This document shows positions 9,823 through 18,426 of a stretch of 64,000 nucleotides of DNA, in pieces (the first letter of the stretch is position 1; the number at the start of each line of letters is the position of its first letter). Made by a program: the position numbers and the translations under genes. Location of the stretch: contig NZ_JEMF01000021.1 in assembly GCF_000591415.1 (NCBI RefSeq), positions 60,136-124,135 on the forward strand. The letters run 5' to 3'. Origin of the DNA: Cobetia crustatorum. GTDB lineage: Bacteria > Pseudomonadota > Gammaproteobacteria > Pseudomonadales > Halomonadaceae. Under the pieces are notes generated by a model. That model worked only from the letters and a program-made list of their open reading frames with translations, did no database searches and was not told the origin of the DNA.

Positions 9823-10851
9823 TCAGCGAACCGGCGGAGCGTACTGGATGCCACCGTTACTCCACAGGGCGTTCAAGCCACGCTCGATATTCAGCGCGGA
9901 ACCGGTACCGACGTTGCGCTCAAACATCTCACCGTAGTTACCAACTTGCTTGATGACCTGATAGGCCCAGTCAGCCGGCAGCCCCATGGCCTCGCCATAG
10001 TTGCCATCGGCACCGACCAGACGCGCGACATTGGGATTGGTATCCGACTTCTTGGCTTCGATGTTGTCGGAGGTCAAGCCCATCTCTTCGGCGTTGATCT
10101 GAGCGAACAGAGTCCATTTCACGATGTTGAACCACTGATCATCGCCTTGGCGAACAACAGGCCCCAGCGGTTCCTTGGAGATGACTTCCGGCAGTACCAT
10201 CGCGGCAGCCGGATCAGCAAGCTTGATACGCAGGGCGTAAAGCTGGGACTGATCGGAGGTCAACACGTCACAACGGCCAGCTTCAAAGCCCTTGACGGTC
10301 TGATCGGAGGTATCGAAAACGACCGGCTCGAACGTCATGTCATTGAGGCGGAAGTAGTCAGCCAGATTCAACTCGGTGGTGGTACCGGACTGGATGCAGA
10401 TGGCCGCGCCATCCAGCTCTTTGGCACTGGCGACACCCAGGTCCTTGCTGACCATGAAGCCCTGACCGTCGTAATAGTTCACACCGGCGAAATTAAGGCC
10501 CAATGAAGTATCGCGCGTGGCGGTCCAGGTGGTGTTGCGTGACAAGACATCGATCTCGCCGGACTGTAGTGCAGTGAAACGTTCCTTGGCCGTCAGCGGT
10601 ATATAACGCACCTTGCTGGCGTCGCCCAGTACCGCGGCAGCCACACCACGGCATACATCGACATCGAGACCCTGCCAGTTGCCGGCATCATCCGGTGCCG
10701 AAAAACCCGGCAAGCCGGTGCTGACGCCACACTGGACAAAACCCTTCTCCTTGACGCTATCCAGAGTCGCTGCGCTGGCACCACTGGCCACGGAGGCAGC
10801 CAAGAGGGCAGCACTCGCGATCAGCAGTGGCTTTTTATTGTTATGCATCAT
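9823..10851 (-). CDS. aapJ: General L-amino acid ABC transporter, periplasmic binding protein AapJ
   Basis: A 342-residue solute-binding protein. It opens with a Sec signal peptide (MMHNNKKPLLIASAALLAAS, cleavage near ASA-ATLDSV), then the typical KEKGFVQCGVSTGLPGFS. The segment GLDVDVCRGVAAAVLGD and the lobe containing RNTTWTATRD are hallmarks of AapJ/BztA. Two adjacent ATG codons (10851, 10848) are possible; GAGGG lies 4 or 7 bases before them, so the second may be used. It is the first gene of the aap operon and has a sigma-54 type promoter about 88-102 bases upstream. Confidence 0.94.
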   Translation of the reverse strand: MMHNNKKPLLIASAALLAASVASGASAATLDSVKEKGFVQCGVSTGLPGFSAPDDAGNWQGLDVDVCRGVAAAVLGDASKVRYIPLTAKERFTALQSGEIDVLSRNTTWTATRDTSLGLNFAGVNYYDGQGFMVSKDLGVASAKELDGAAICIQSGTTTELNLADYFRLNDMTFEPVVFDTSDQTVKGFEAGRCDVLTSDQSQLYALRIKLADPAAAMVLPEVISKEPLGPVVRQGDDQWFNIVKWTLFAQINAEEMGLTSDNIEAKKSDTNPNVARLVGADGNYGEAMGLPADWAYQVIKQVGNYGEMFERNVGTGSALNIERGLNALWSNGGIQYAPPVR

Positions 10852-10938
10852 GAATCCCTCGCGTATGTCTGGGGTCCGCTCGGAAATCTCTCCGATACGG
10901 ATGTAGTGCAATGCTATGCATGGCACCCCTCGACAATA

Positions 10939-10953
10939 GCAAGCCGCGTTCCA
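10939..10953 (-). promoter_or_regulatory. Sigma-54 (RpoN) -24/-12 promoter of aapJQMP
   Basis: Read on the minus strand, TGGAACGCGGCTTGC matches the consensus TGGCACG-N4-TTGC at all but one base, with exact GG-N10-GC spacing and a following T. It is 88 bases upstream of the aapJ start and is oriented toward it. Confidence 0.8.
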
Positions 10954-11061
10954 ATTTCCGCCTATCGCGTAATTCACTACGTTCAACGCTTGAAAAACAC
11001 CTGAAGTCCAGTGAAAAAGGCCAAAGCTGATAAAGGAGGCCATAGATCGTATGGCATGATT

Positions 11062-11078
11062 GGCGCGTAGATGGTGCC
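11062..11078 (-). promoter_or_regulatory. Possible NtrC site upstream of aapJ
   Basis: GGCGCGTAGATGGTGCC has the right half (TGGTGC) of the NtrC dyad and a one-mismatch left half (GCGC for GCAC) at the standard N7 spacing. It lies about 110 bases upstream of the -24 element. Weaker than the glnK site. Confidence 0.4.
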
Positions 11079-11111
11079 GTTATACGACGTGTTCGCTTCA
11101 TATCGGTGCAA

Positions 11112-11144
11112 AATAAAAACGGCCGTTTCATGACGAAACGGCCG
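11112..11144 (-). terminator. Terminator downstream of speE
   Basis: On the minus strand GGCCGTTTC and GAAACGGCC pair around a 5-base loop and are followed by GTTTTTATTTT. It closes the leftward speE transcript 109 bases after its stop codon. Confidence 0.88.
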
Positions 11145-11252
11145 CTTGGGCTCTTCTAATAGTGCTCAATCAGGCAGCTGCGACCAATGTCTCAACCTGC
11201 CTGCATCAACGCTGACACGCCTGGAGGCATACTAAATGCCTCTGAAAATCGA

Positions 11253-12117
11253 TCATTTTTCCAGCAGGCGCTGCATGAAGGGCGGTAACACCAGTGCGGC
11301 ACGATGACCTTCAACTGTGTAGAAATCGCGCGCGAACGTCGCCGCAGCAGCGTCTTCTTCACGGAAGGCTTTTACATCACAGCCCTTGCCAGCGAGCGTG
11401 CAGCTCCACCAGCCGGACGGATACACCGGCTGCGGGAACGGCAGTGTCGCGACGCTATCAAAACCGGCCTCGCCCATGTCGTTGCGCAGGTCCTTGATGA
11501 TGGAGTCGGTGTGATACAGCGGCGACTCGCTCTGCTGCACCATCAGGCCACCCTGCTTGAGGATGCGGTGACAACGCTTGAGAAAGTCGGTCTTGAACAG
11601 GCCTTCCGCTGGGCCAACCGGATCCGTGGAATCGACGATCAGCACGTCGATGCTCTCGTCCGGGCAGTTGTCGACCCACTTGACGCCATCCTCGAACAGC
11701 AGCTCGGCACGCGGGTCATCATTGGACTCGACCAGCGCCGGGAAGAACTGCTCGGAGGCACGCGTGACCGCCGGATCGATATCGATCTGCGTCACCTTCT
11801 CCACGCCCGGGTGCTTGAGCACCTCGCGCAGGGTGCCACAGTCGCCCCCCCCCGATGATAACGACACGCTTGGGGGCCGCGTGGGTGAACAGTGCCGGGT
11901 GCGACATCATCTCGTGATAGAGGAAGTTGTCGCGGTCGGTCAGCATCACGCAGCCGTCCAGCACCATCAGATTGCCGTAGGTCTCGGTGGCATAGACCTC
12001 AAGGTGCTGATAAGGCGTCTGCTCGTCATGCAGCTTGTGGCTGACCTTGAGCGAAAAGGCGCTGCCGTGGCGGTCGAAGATTTCGGTGAACCAGGAGCCA
12101 TCGAGATGTTCGGTCAT
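11253..12117 (-). CDS. speE: Spermidine synthase (polyamine aminopropyltransferase), frameshifted in this sequence
   Basis: SpeE transfers an aminopropyl group from decarboxylated S-adenosylmethionine to putrescine. Codons from the ATG at 12117 give MTEHLDGSWFTEIFDRHGSA and LEVYATETYGNLMVLDGCVM up to VVIIGGG; the rest (DCGTLREVLKHPGVEKVTQI, the catalytic region VDSTDPVGPAEGLF) continues in another frame. The break is at a run of nine C on the plus strand (11845-11853); eight would restore one 287-residue protein, the E. coli length. GAGGG lies five bases before the ATG. Since the whole remainder is intact, I read this as a homopolymer error rather than a pseudogene. No speD is adjacent. Confidence 0.88.
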
Positions 12118-12343
12118 GAGAACCCTCACAAGGGATATCGGGAGTCGGATATCAAGGTATGAATAAGAGGACGGGACATCAGACCCTCAAGGCCTGAATC
12201 ATCGACGCACGCGTCATCGGGCGATGCAGTCCTGATCAATCAACAGGACTCAGGCGCAGCACCATAGCCAAAGACACGCGGAGTGGAAAGAGCTTGTGCA
12301 CGATCTCGAGGCACTGGGGCTGACGCGCGATGACCAACGACAC

Positions 12344-12378
12344 ACCCGCCAGGCCTCTTCTGGCGGGTAGAGGCCTGG
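12344..12378. other. Overlapping, mutually exclusive hairpins
   Basis: ACCCGCCAG/CTGGCGGGT (12344-12368) and CCAGGCCTCT/AGAGGCCTGG (12349-12378) each form a 9-10 bp perfect stem but share the bases CCAG and interleave, so only one can form at a time. They lie 12 to 46 bases past the vanZ-like stop codon. There is no T-tract on either side. Confidence 0.5.
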
Positions 12379-12389
12379 CACACGGCCCG

Positions 12390-12728
12390 TCACAGGCGGC
12401 AGCCAAGCCCGGCAAGAATGCCGAGGAAATCCGCCAGCGCATCCAGCACTTCTGCCCCACGATAGGGAATCAAGAGCTGCAGAAATTCGATGCCGACACC
12501 CAGCAACAGCAGTGCCGGCAGAATAATCAGGCTGGAAATTCCCGATAGCCGTGTCATCAGCGCGAGTAGAACAAAAGCCGAGAAATGCTGCAGCTTATCC
12601 CACGGGAAGGTCTGCTCCGGATGCGGCTCGCCCGGAGAGAGCGTGCCGAAAAGGATCAGCAACAGGCATAGCAGCGCCACGAACGCCCAGCCACGGCGAG
12701 GAACGAGGCGCTGCGCGACAGGTGTCAC
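12390..12728 (-). CDS. VanZ-like family small membrane protein
   Basis: A 112-residue inner-membrane protein with about four hydrophobic spans. The core DKLQHFSAFVLLALMTRLSG, followed by GIEFLQLLIPYRGAEVLDAL, matches the VanZ-like pattern (DKxxHxxAF...E..Q...R..E..D...N), here with DALADFLG instead of the common Asn. Family members occur widely and have no settled role; VanZ itself gives mild teicoplanin resistance, which should not be assumed here. It sits 33 bases downstream of hemE on the same strand and may be cotranscribed with it. Confidence 0.75.
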   Translation of the reverse strand: MTPVAQRLVPRRGWAFVALLCLLLILFGTLSPGEPHPEQTFPWDKLQHFSAFVLLALMTRLSGISSLIILPALLLLGVGIEFLQLLIPYRGAEVLDALADFLGILAGLGCRL

Positions 12729-12760
12729 TTACGCTTTTCTCTCTGCATCAACGCCATGAG

Positions 12761-13858
12761 TCAGCCACGTGCCAATGGCGTGGCGTTGGCGGTGTCGTCC
12801 TGATGGTACGCAGGGCTCAGCTCATGCAGAGCGTCCATCAGAGCATTGACGTTGCCTGGGTCAGTGAACTGGCTGATGCCATGACCCAGATTGAAGATGT
12901 GGCCCGGGCCCTGACCGTAACTGTCGAGAATACGGCCGACTTCGGCGCGGATAGCCGCCGGTGAACCGAACAGTGCGTTGGGATCAAGATTGCCCTGCAG
13001 TGCCACACGATGGCCGACGCGCGCGCGAGCGCTGGACATCTCGGTCGTCCAGTCGAGACCGACAGCATCACAGCCACTGGCCGCGATATGCTCAAGCCAC
13101 TGACCACCATTCTTGGTGAACAGAATCACCGGTACACGGTTGCCTTCGCTGTCCGGCTTGAGACCAGCAACGATCTGCTCCATATAACGCAGCGAGAACT
13201 CGAGATAAGCCGGCGTGGACAACGTGCCACCCCAGGTGTCGAAGATCTGCACAGCTTGAGCGCCGGCGGCGATCTGGGCATTCAGATAGTCAGTAACGGC
13301 CTGCGCGAGTGTATCGAGCAGCTGATGCATGGCCTCCGGATTGGCATACATCAGGCCCTTCACATGGCGGAAGTCCTTGCTGGCACCGCCTTCTACCATA
13401 TAGGTCGCCAGCGTCCACGGGCTACCGGAGAAGCCGATCAGCGGCACACGACCGTTCAGCTCACGACGAATCGTGGAGACGGCGCGCATGACGTAATCGA
13501 GATCACGCTCGACATTCGGCACGCTCAGTGCCTCGATTTCCGCCGCGGTACGCACCGTCTTGCGGAATTTCGGGCCTTCGCCAGTCTCGAAGTAAAGGCC
13601 CAGGCCCATGGCATCCGGAATGGTCAGAATGTCAGAGAACAGGATGGCAGCGTCGAGCGGGAAGCGCTCCAGCGGCTGCAGCGTCACCTCGCAGGCACGC
13701 GCGGTGTCCATGCACAGGTCCATGAAACCACCGGCCTGACCGCGAAGTTCACGGTACTCCGGCAGGTAGCGACCAGCTTGGCGCATCATCCAGACAGGGG
13801 TACGGTCGACCGGCTGACGGGCCAGCGCGCGCAGGAAGCGATCATTCTTCAGGGTCAT
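12761..13858 (-). CDS. hemE: Uroporphyrinogen decarboxylase
   Basis: A 365-residue cytosolic enzyme that removes four carboxyl groups from uroporphyrinogen III to give coproporphyrinogen III in heme synthesis. The N-terminal substrate-binding signature [19 protein letters not shown] is complete, as are [12 protein letters not shown] and the central [16 protein letters not shown]. The ATG at 13858 gives [12 protein letters not shown], the common start; an in-frame GTG at 13867 adds three residues. Length is normal (E. coli 354). It is followed by the VanZ-like gene and is divergent from ribA. Confidence 0.96.
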   Translation of the reverse strand: MTLKNDRFLRALARQPVDRTPVWMMRQAGRYLPEYRELRGQAGGFMDLCMDTARACEVTLQPLERFPLDAAILFSDILTIPDAMGLGLYFETGEGPKFRKTVRTAAEIEALSVPNVERDLDYVMRAVSTIRRELNGRVPLIGFSGSPWTLATYMVEGGASKDFRHVKGLMYANPEAMHQLLDTLAQAVTDYLNAQIAAGAQAVQIFDTWGGTLSTPAYLEFSLRYMEQIVAGLKPDSEGNRVPVILFTKNGGQWLEHIAASGCDAVGLDWTTEMSSARARVGHRVALQGNLDPNALFGSPAAIRAEVGRILDSYGQGPGHIFNLGHGISQFTDPGNVNALMDALHELSPAYHQDDTANATPLARG

Positions 13859-14198
13859 CGGAATCACACATCAGCTCGGGAATGTGGGGGCATTCTATCA
13901 GAGCTTGAGCAAAATCCCGTCAATCGCCACGATGCAGCAAATGCATTGGCATTCCTGCAAATCTCCTTCCTGCTTCACATCACGTAGCCCTTGATGATGC
14001 GAGCCCCGCCTATTGTCGTGATGTCGGCAACAACGCTTTTCCATACTGAGCGATGAGTCATGCGCCACAGACTGGTAAACTCGGCGCATGACTGCATGCC
14101 GTCCACCGAATGCCTTGCACTTGCGCCTGTGCACTTCGAGAAAACGACATGCTCGCGCTTTTTTAGCCCGGCACGTGCTCGGGCGCTTGAGGTGAACA
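13859..14198. other. hemE-ribA divergent intergenic region with an inverted repeat
   Basis: This 340-base gap holds no gene. The main structure is a 10-bp inverted repeat, GTCATGCGCC (14057-14066) and GGCGCATGAC (14083-14092), with a 16-base spacer, about 110 bases before ribA. I see no FMN-riboswitch core. Confidence 0.5.
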
Positions 14199-14834
14199 GT
14201 GACTATTCGATTCATCGCCGCCTCGCGGCTACCAACGCCCTGGGCGACCTTCACCATGCACGGTTTCGAAGACGAGACGACCGGCAAGGACCACATCGCG
14301 CTGACACTGGGTGAGATCGACGACGGTGCGCCTGTTCTCGGTCGCGTGCATTCGGAATGCCTGACCGGCGATGCGCTGTTCTCCATGCGCTGTGACTGCG
14401 GCTATCAGCTGCAGGAGGCGCTCAAGCGTATCGCAGCCGAAGGCCGTGGTGTGCTGCTCTATCTCCGCCAGGAAGGTCGTGGTATCGGGCTGCTCAACAA
14501 GATTCGGGCTTATGAGTTGCAGGATGGTGGTGCAGATACTGTCGAGGCCAACGAGCGTCTGGGCTTCGGGGCCGACATGCGTCGCTACGATATCTGCGTC
14601 CCGATGCTTGAACACCTGGGCGTCAGCACACTCAAGCTGATGACCAACAATCCGCGCAAGGTCGATGCACTCACTCGCGATGGCGTCATCATCAGCGAGC
14701 GTCAACCCATCACGACCGGCCTGAACCCGCACAATGAACAATATCTTTCGACCAAGGCCGACAAGCTGGGCCACATGATGGCACTGGGTGACTTCACTCA
14801 AGCCAGTGACGTGGATATTGAGCGTCGCAGCTAA
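14199..14834 (+). CDS. ribA: GTP cyclohydrolase II
   Basis: A 211-residue enzyme that opens GTP to 2,5-diamino-6-ribosylamino-4-pyrimidinone 5'-phosphate, the first step of riboflavin synthesis. The zinc-binding cysteines are Cys54, Cys65 and Cys67 ([19 protein letters not shown]), and the catalytic region [17 protein letters not shown] is intact. The start is GTG at 14199 with GAGGTG upstream; there is no in-frame ATG before residue 20. It is a stand-alone RibA without a RibB domain, as in E. coli, and is not next to other rib genes. Confidence 0.95.
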   Translation: MTIRFIAASRLPTPWATFTMHGFEDETTGKDHIALTLGEIDDGAPVLGRVHSECLTGDALFSMRCDCGYQLQEALKRIAAEGRGVLLYLRQEGRGIGLLNKIRAYELQDGGADTVEANERLGFGADMRRYDICVPMLEHLGVSTLKLMTNNPRKVDALTRDGVIISERQPITTGLNPHNEQYLSTKADKLGHMMALGDFTQASDVDIERRS

Positions 14835-14957
14835 TGCCATTACACCACTGCTTTTTGCCAGATGGCCGCGTGGAATCAAGAGGGTTGTCGTGCGTGAAAT
14901 GACGGAATTGCAGGTGGAGGAGTAATCTAGAGATGAACCCGCGTCAGAGGTCTTATC

Positions 14958-15689
14958 ATGCGCAACGACTCTTCATCGCCCTCTTCTTTATCCACACCCT
15001 CATCGACACAGACTGATCAGATAATTGACGATAAGCCGTCCCCTGCGCTCTATAGCCAACTTGAAGAGTGGCTACATAGCGCAAGTCATGGCATCGGTGC
15101 CGTGATGGGGTTGATCGGCATGGTCGTGCTCATCGTGATGGCCAGCATCGCGGCAGACGCCGATCCGTGGAAGATCGTGAGTGTCAGCCTCTACGGTGTC
15201 ACGCTGGTAGTGCTGTATGCCGCTTCGACGCTTTATCACGGCATCCGCCATCCGCGACTCAAGTACGCCTTCCAGCTGCTGGATCACTGCGCCATCTATC
15301 TATTGATCGCTGGCACCTATACGCCCTTTCTGCTGGTCAACCTGCGTGGCCCAACCGGCTGGACGCTGTTTGCCATCATCTGGTCGCTCGCACTCGGCGG
15401 CATCTTCCTCAAACTGCGTTGGCCGGAGCGCTTCAGCGCTCTACGCGTCAGCGTCTATCTATTGATGGGCTGGCTGATCGTATTTGCCTCACCCATGCTT
15501 GTAGACCAGCTTTCCGAAAACGGACTGATTCTGCTGGTGGCCGGTGGCATCACCTACACGATAGGCGTGATCTTCTTCTTGATGACACGACTGCGTTATC
15601 ACCACGCGATCTGGCACCTGTTCGTGCTTGGCGGCAGCACCTGTCACTTCTTTGCCATCTACACTGGCGTACTGCCTTACAGCGTCTGA
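14958..15689 (+). CDS. trhA: Hemolysin III / TrhA family membrane protein
   Basis: A 243-residue protein of the PAQR-related hemolysin III family with seven predicted spans. Family marks are EEWLHSASHGIGAVMGLIG near residue 36, the STLYHGI motif with conserved His (residues 90-96), the DHCAIYLLIAGTYTPF motif, and the C-terminal HAIWHLFVLGGSTCHFFAI. The His, Asp and Ser positions that bind metal in PAQR proteins are present. E. coli YqfA/TrhA affects membrane energetics; the hemolysin name is historical. The first 30 residues are an extra Ser/Thr-rich tail. No operon partner. Confidence 0.9.
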   Translation: MRNDSSSPSSLSTPSSTQTDQIIDDKPSPALYSQLEEWLHSASHGIGAVMGLIGMVVLIVMASIAADADPWKIVSVSLYGVTLVVLYAASTLYHGIRHPRLKYAFQLLDHCAIYLLIAGTYTPFLLVNLRGPTGWTLFAIIWSLALGGIFLKLRWPERFSALRVSVYLLMGWLIVFASPMLVDQLSENGLILLVAGGITYTIGVIFFLMTRLRYHHAIWHLFVLGGSTCHFFAIYTGVLPYSV

Positions 15690-15703
15690 GGACTTGCTGG
15701 GCA

Positions 15704-16981
15704 CTAGCCTTGCCCCGTGAAAACCGGCAAGCGATAACGCGTGCCTCGGCCGACACCATAACTTTCCAATACCTGCTTGGCTGTCAGATCTGCCAGATCA
15801 CGCGCCGCCGTGGGATCTGAGGTCGTGACCAACGCACGGTATTCCGCACGCCCAACGCCCTCTTCATCATCACGCTCCAAAAGCGTCAGCACCAGCTCAC
15901 GCTGACGTGTGTTCAGTGGCGTGCGGGCGTGCTCCAGCCATAACCTCTCGGCACGCTGAACTCTCTGATAGTGGAAAGAGGTACACCGCCCACCCTCGCG
16001 CAACCGTGTCAGCCACCACTGCACCCAGACATTCATGTCGCCGGGCAACGTCTCCACCGCCTCACCGTTCAAAGCGCGATCCAGCATCGGCGGCAACTGG
16101 CGCCCACTAGCAGATTCTTCTGGCTTTCCAAAACAGTGCTGCTCCAACTCGCGCAGCGCATCCTGCTGCTCGAGAACCACCGCAAACAATGACTGGCGAC
16201 GCCAGCACAGCTGCTCCAACGCCTCTTCACCGAGCTGCTCGCCCACCTTCCCCGACCACTCACCTTGCTGCTGTAGTGCACCCAACGCATCGATACGCGT
16301 CAGCCAGCGCATCAATAGCAGGCGCCCGATCAGGCCATTGCCCAGTGCCAGCGGCGACAGCGCCTGCCAGTGCGCATGCAACTGCAGCGCATTCAAGACA
16401 CCCGAGTTATCCACATCCGGTTCTTCCGATGCCAGACGCGCCCAGAAACCGGTGAGCTCTTCAGCCAGCTCTTCTGTCGTATTCGCTGGCGCGCGATAAC
16501 GCAAACGTTTGATCCCGTAGCGTCCACTGATCGCCTCATAGGATGCGGCACGCCATTCGCCCAATCGCTGACCACTGCTGCGCGGCAGGAAAGGTCCCAG
16601 CCGCCGATGCCATTCCAACACCTGCTCTTGCTGTAGCGGCTGAAACGCAGTGCGAACAACCTCAAGCGTGACATCAGCAAATACCTCAACACCGGGCGCC
16701 AGCCCGCGTGGACTTTCCTGCTGGCCGGTTTCCAGCCCTAGCGCCTGATAAAGGGCATCTCGCAAAGCTGCCCGACCCAGTACCACGCCGGACAACTGGG
16801 CACTCGCTTCCATCTCCTCACTGAGCAGCGTTGCTTCAAGACGCAACCGTTGCCGTGGGTAGAGATGCTGTCCTTGGGCAACCAATGGCGACATCACTGC
16901 CTGCGTCGCTGCCAGCTCTCCCAACAGAGGCATGATCGTCAATCGGCCACGAGGCCAGTCGGATTGCTGCCAGATCCACAT
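15704..16981 (-). CDS. Fic-family protein with DUF4172-like N-terminus and a degenerate, probably inactive, Fic motif
   Basis: This 425-residue protein has the architecture of DUF4172-Fic proteins: an N-terminus MWIWQQSDWP (family: MWIWQxPDWP), a Fic core preceded by GEWRAASYEAISGRYGIKRL, and a C-terminal winged helix with TPLNTRQRELVLTLL and TAARDLADLTAKQVL. The Fic motif HPFxDGNGR is replaced by SPLALGNGL at residues 209-217 (16316-16357 region), so the catalytic His, the metal-binding Asp and the Arg are gone while GNG and the following IGRLLL remain. The inhibitory motif (S/T)xxxE(G/N) near residues 60-65 also lacks its Glu (ASAQLSG). AMPylation activity is therefore unlikely; a regulatory DNA-binding role through the winged helix is possible. 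The frame is open along its whole length. Confidence 0.72.
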   Translation of the reverse strand: MWIWQQSDWPRGRLTIMPLLGELAATQAVMSPLVAQGQHLYPRQRLRLEATLLSEEMEASAQLSGVVLGRAALRDALYQALGLETGQQESPRGLAPGVEVFADVTLEVVRTAFQPLQQEQVLEWHRRLGPFLPRSSGQRLGEWRAASYEAISGRYGIKRLRYRAPANTTEELAEELTGFWARLASEEPDVDNSGVLNALQLHAHWQALSPLALGNGLIGRLLLMRWLTRIDALGALQQQGEWSGKVGEQLGEEALEQLCWRRQSLFAVVLEQQDALRELEQHCFGKPEESASGRQLPPMLDRALNGEAVETLPGDMNVWVQWWLTRLREGGRCTSFHYQRVQRAERLWLEHARTPLNTRQRELVLTLLERDDEEGVGRAEYRALVTTSDPTAARDLADLTAKQVLESYGVGRGTRYRLPVFTGQG

Positions 16982-17579
16982 AAGTCGTTATCTCCATTGG
17001 TCTTTTCCTCTAGATGATAGCAAAAAGATCTGCAACAAGCCACATATCGAATCATATTAAGATACGAAAAATGGGTTAAATGAATGCATAGGTCAAAGTA
17101 TAGCCAATACCATGTCAGACAAAGCTCCTGCACGTCACAACCACATGATTTTCCTCGTCTATACACGGGGCATTCCCCTGGATAGTCATCCAGCGCACCT
17201 TATAAGATTACAATTCATCCATCGAAACAAAAACAACCATCTTTCGGATCATAAAATGATGCAAAATATCGAAATAAGCGCCTCAATCAATTCCGCCGTG
17301 CCAATCGCATCATAAAAATCAGCCTTCACGACGAGTGTCGTGACGCGATTCACCCGACTGCACTCTCCCCATTCATGGAGCGGGCCATTTATCTCTTCGC
17401 TCCACTCCACAAGCTTCGCTGCGGGCCAAAAACGCAAAAGGCGCCACCCTGATATCAGGATGGCGCCTTGGCGCTTCAGCAGCCTTTTAAAGCCATTTCA
17501 CTCACTCAATACTGAGTCGTTGTATCACTTGATAATGTGACACCTCATTTTCGGTACGTAGATGCTGGCATCAGGCCTT
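16982..17579. other. AT-rich 598-base gap without a recognisable gene
   Basis: The stretch between the Fic-like gene and gst is clearly more AT-rich than its surroundings, especially 16990-17330. The only ORFs are short (up to about 67 codons) and have no coding signature or ribosome site. The gst terminator (17434-17469) lies in its right part. It may be a promoter region plus the remnant of a lost gene. Confidence 0.45.
17434..17469 (-). terminator. Terminator downstream of gst
   Basis: Read leftward, AAGGCGCCA and TGGCGCCTT pair, with an inner CCTGATATCAGG extension, and are followed by TTGCGTTTTTGG. A single mismatch interrupts the palindrome. Confidence 0.7.
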
Positions 17580-18199
17580 CTATCGCTCGCTGGCAGCGTG
17601 CGCTTCACGCTGTCGTGCACGCTCGCATGCCGGGCGCGCCAGCGTCTCTGTCGCCCACTTTTCCAGCACTTCGGGAATAGGCTGACCTGCTTTCTGCGCC
17701 CAGCCCAGCGTTTGTGCAAGGAAGAGGTCAGCAACGGTGAATTCATCACCCAGCAGCCAGCCACGTCCATCAAAACGCCGCGACAAAGCTGCCAGCGCTC
17801 GCTGAAATTCCCACTGCGCCGTCTGCTTTACTGCATCACAACGCTGCTCTTCCGGCAGCGCAAAGGTGTGCTTGGCCAACGTCCACAGCGGCTGCTCAAG
17901 CTCGGTAGTCAGAAAGCTGAGCCACTGATCAAGCTGTGCCTGCCCGGCTAGCGTTTGCGGCATCAAGCGGCCTTCACGGGCTGCCAGGTAACGGCAAATG
18001 GCGCTGGACTCAAACAGGGTCAGCTCACCATCCACGATTGCCGGGGCCTTGCCATCTGGATGAATCGCCAGATATTCAGGCTACGCCCCTCACCGCTCTT
18101 GAGGTCAAGACTGTGAATTTGATATTCGATCCCCAGCTCTTCCAGTGCCCAAGCAACACGTAACGAGCGGGAATTGGGATAGCTATAGAATGTCAGCAT
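17580..18199 (-). CDS. Glutathione S-transferase family protein, frameshifted in this sequence
   Basis: The N-terminal thioredoxin-like domain (MLTFYSYPNSRSLRVAWALE) and the helical C-terminal domain (FESSAICRYLAAREGRLMPQ onward) lie in two frames. Restoring one base near 18079-18081 gives the expected linker with EYLAIHPDGKAPAIVDGEL and one 206-residue protein, the usual size. ESSAIC holds the glutathione-binding Glu-Ser pair. The closest E. coli analogues are YfcG/YibF-type GSTs; substrate unknown. The start ATG at 18199 has AGGA upstream. The lesion is a single missing G/C base, like others in this window, so an assembly error is the likelier explanation. Confidence 0.8.
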
Positions 18200-18353
18200 G
18201 CGAAATGATTCCTGAGTGAATGGCATGGCACGGCATGACAACGCGATGCAGCTACTAGCGCCCGAATCATCTTGCAAGAAAACCCGCTCAGCATGGCGCG
18301 ATATCGCCGACGTTGCCACCTATAGCCTCAGCATCGGACTCATCTTGAGGGCA

Positions 18354-18404
18354 TGAAAAAGCGCCTGTGGACAACTCGATGTGTCGAGTCATCCACAGGC
18401 GCTT
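18354..18404 (-). terminator. Long hairpin terminator after dxs
   Basis: Leftward transcription meets a 13-bp outer stem (AAGCGCCTGTGGA with its complement at 18392-18404) plus an inner ACTCGA/TCGAGT stem, followed by TTTTT. It begins 23 bases beyond the dxs stop codon. Confidence 0.88.
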
Positions 18405-18426
18405 CCAATATCACTCGAACAAGTAC

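Noticed and set aside
16407..16415. Exact DnaA box TTATCCACA
   Set aside because: A single box inside a coding region with no partner boxes or AT-rich unwinding element nearby; chance occurrence is likely.
17112..17315. 67-codon ORF in the AT-rich gap
   Set aside because: No ribosome site, unusual composition and no family resemblance.
18361..18400. TTGTCCACA and TCATCCACA, two one-mismatch DnaA boxes in the dxs terminator stem
   Set aside because: They are simply the two arms of the hairpin; there is no cluster typical of an origin.
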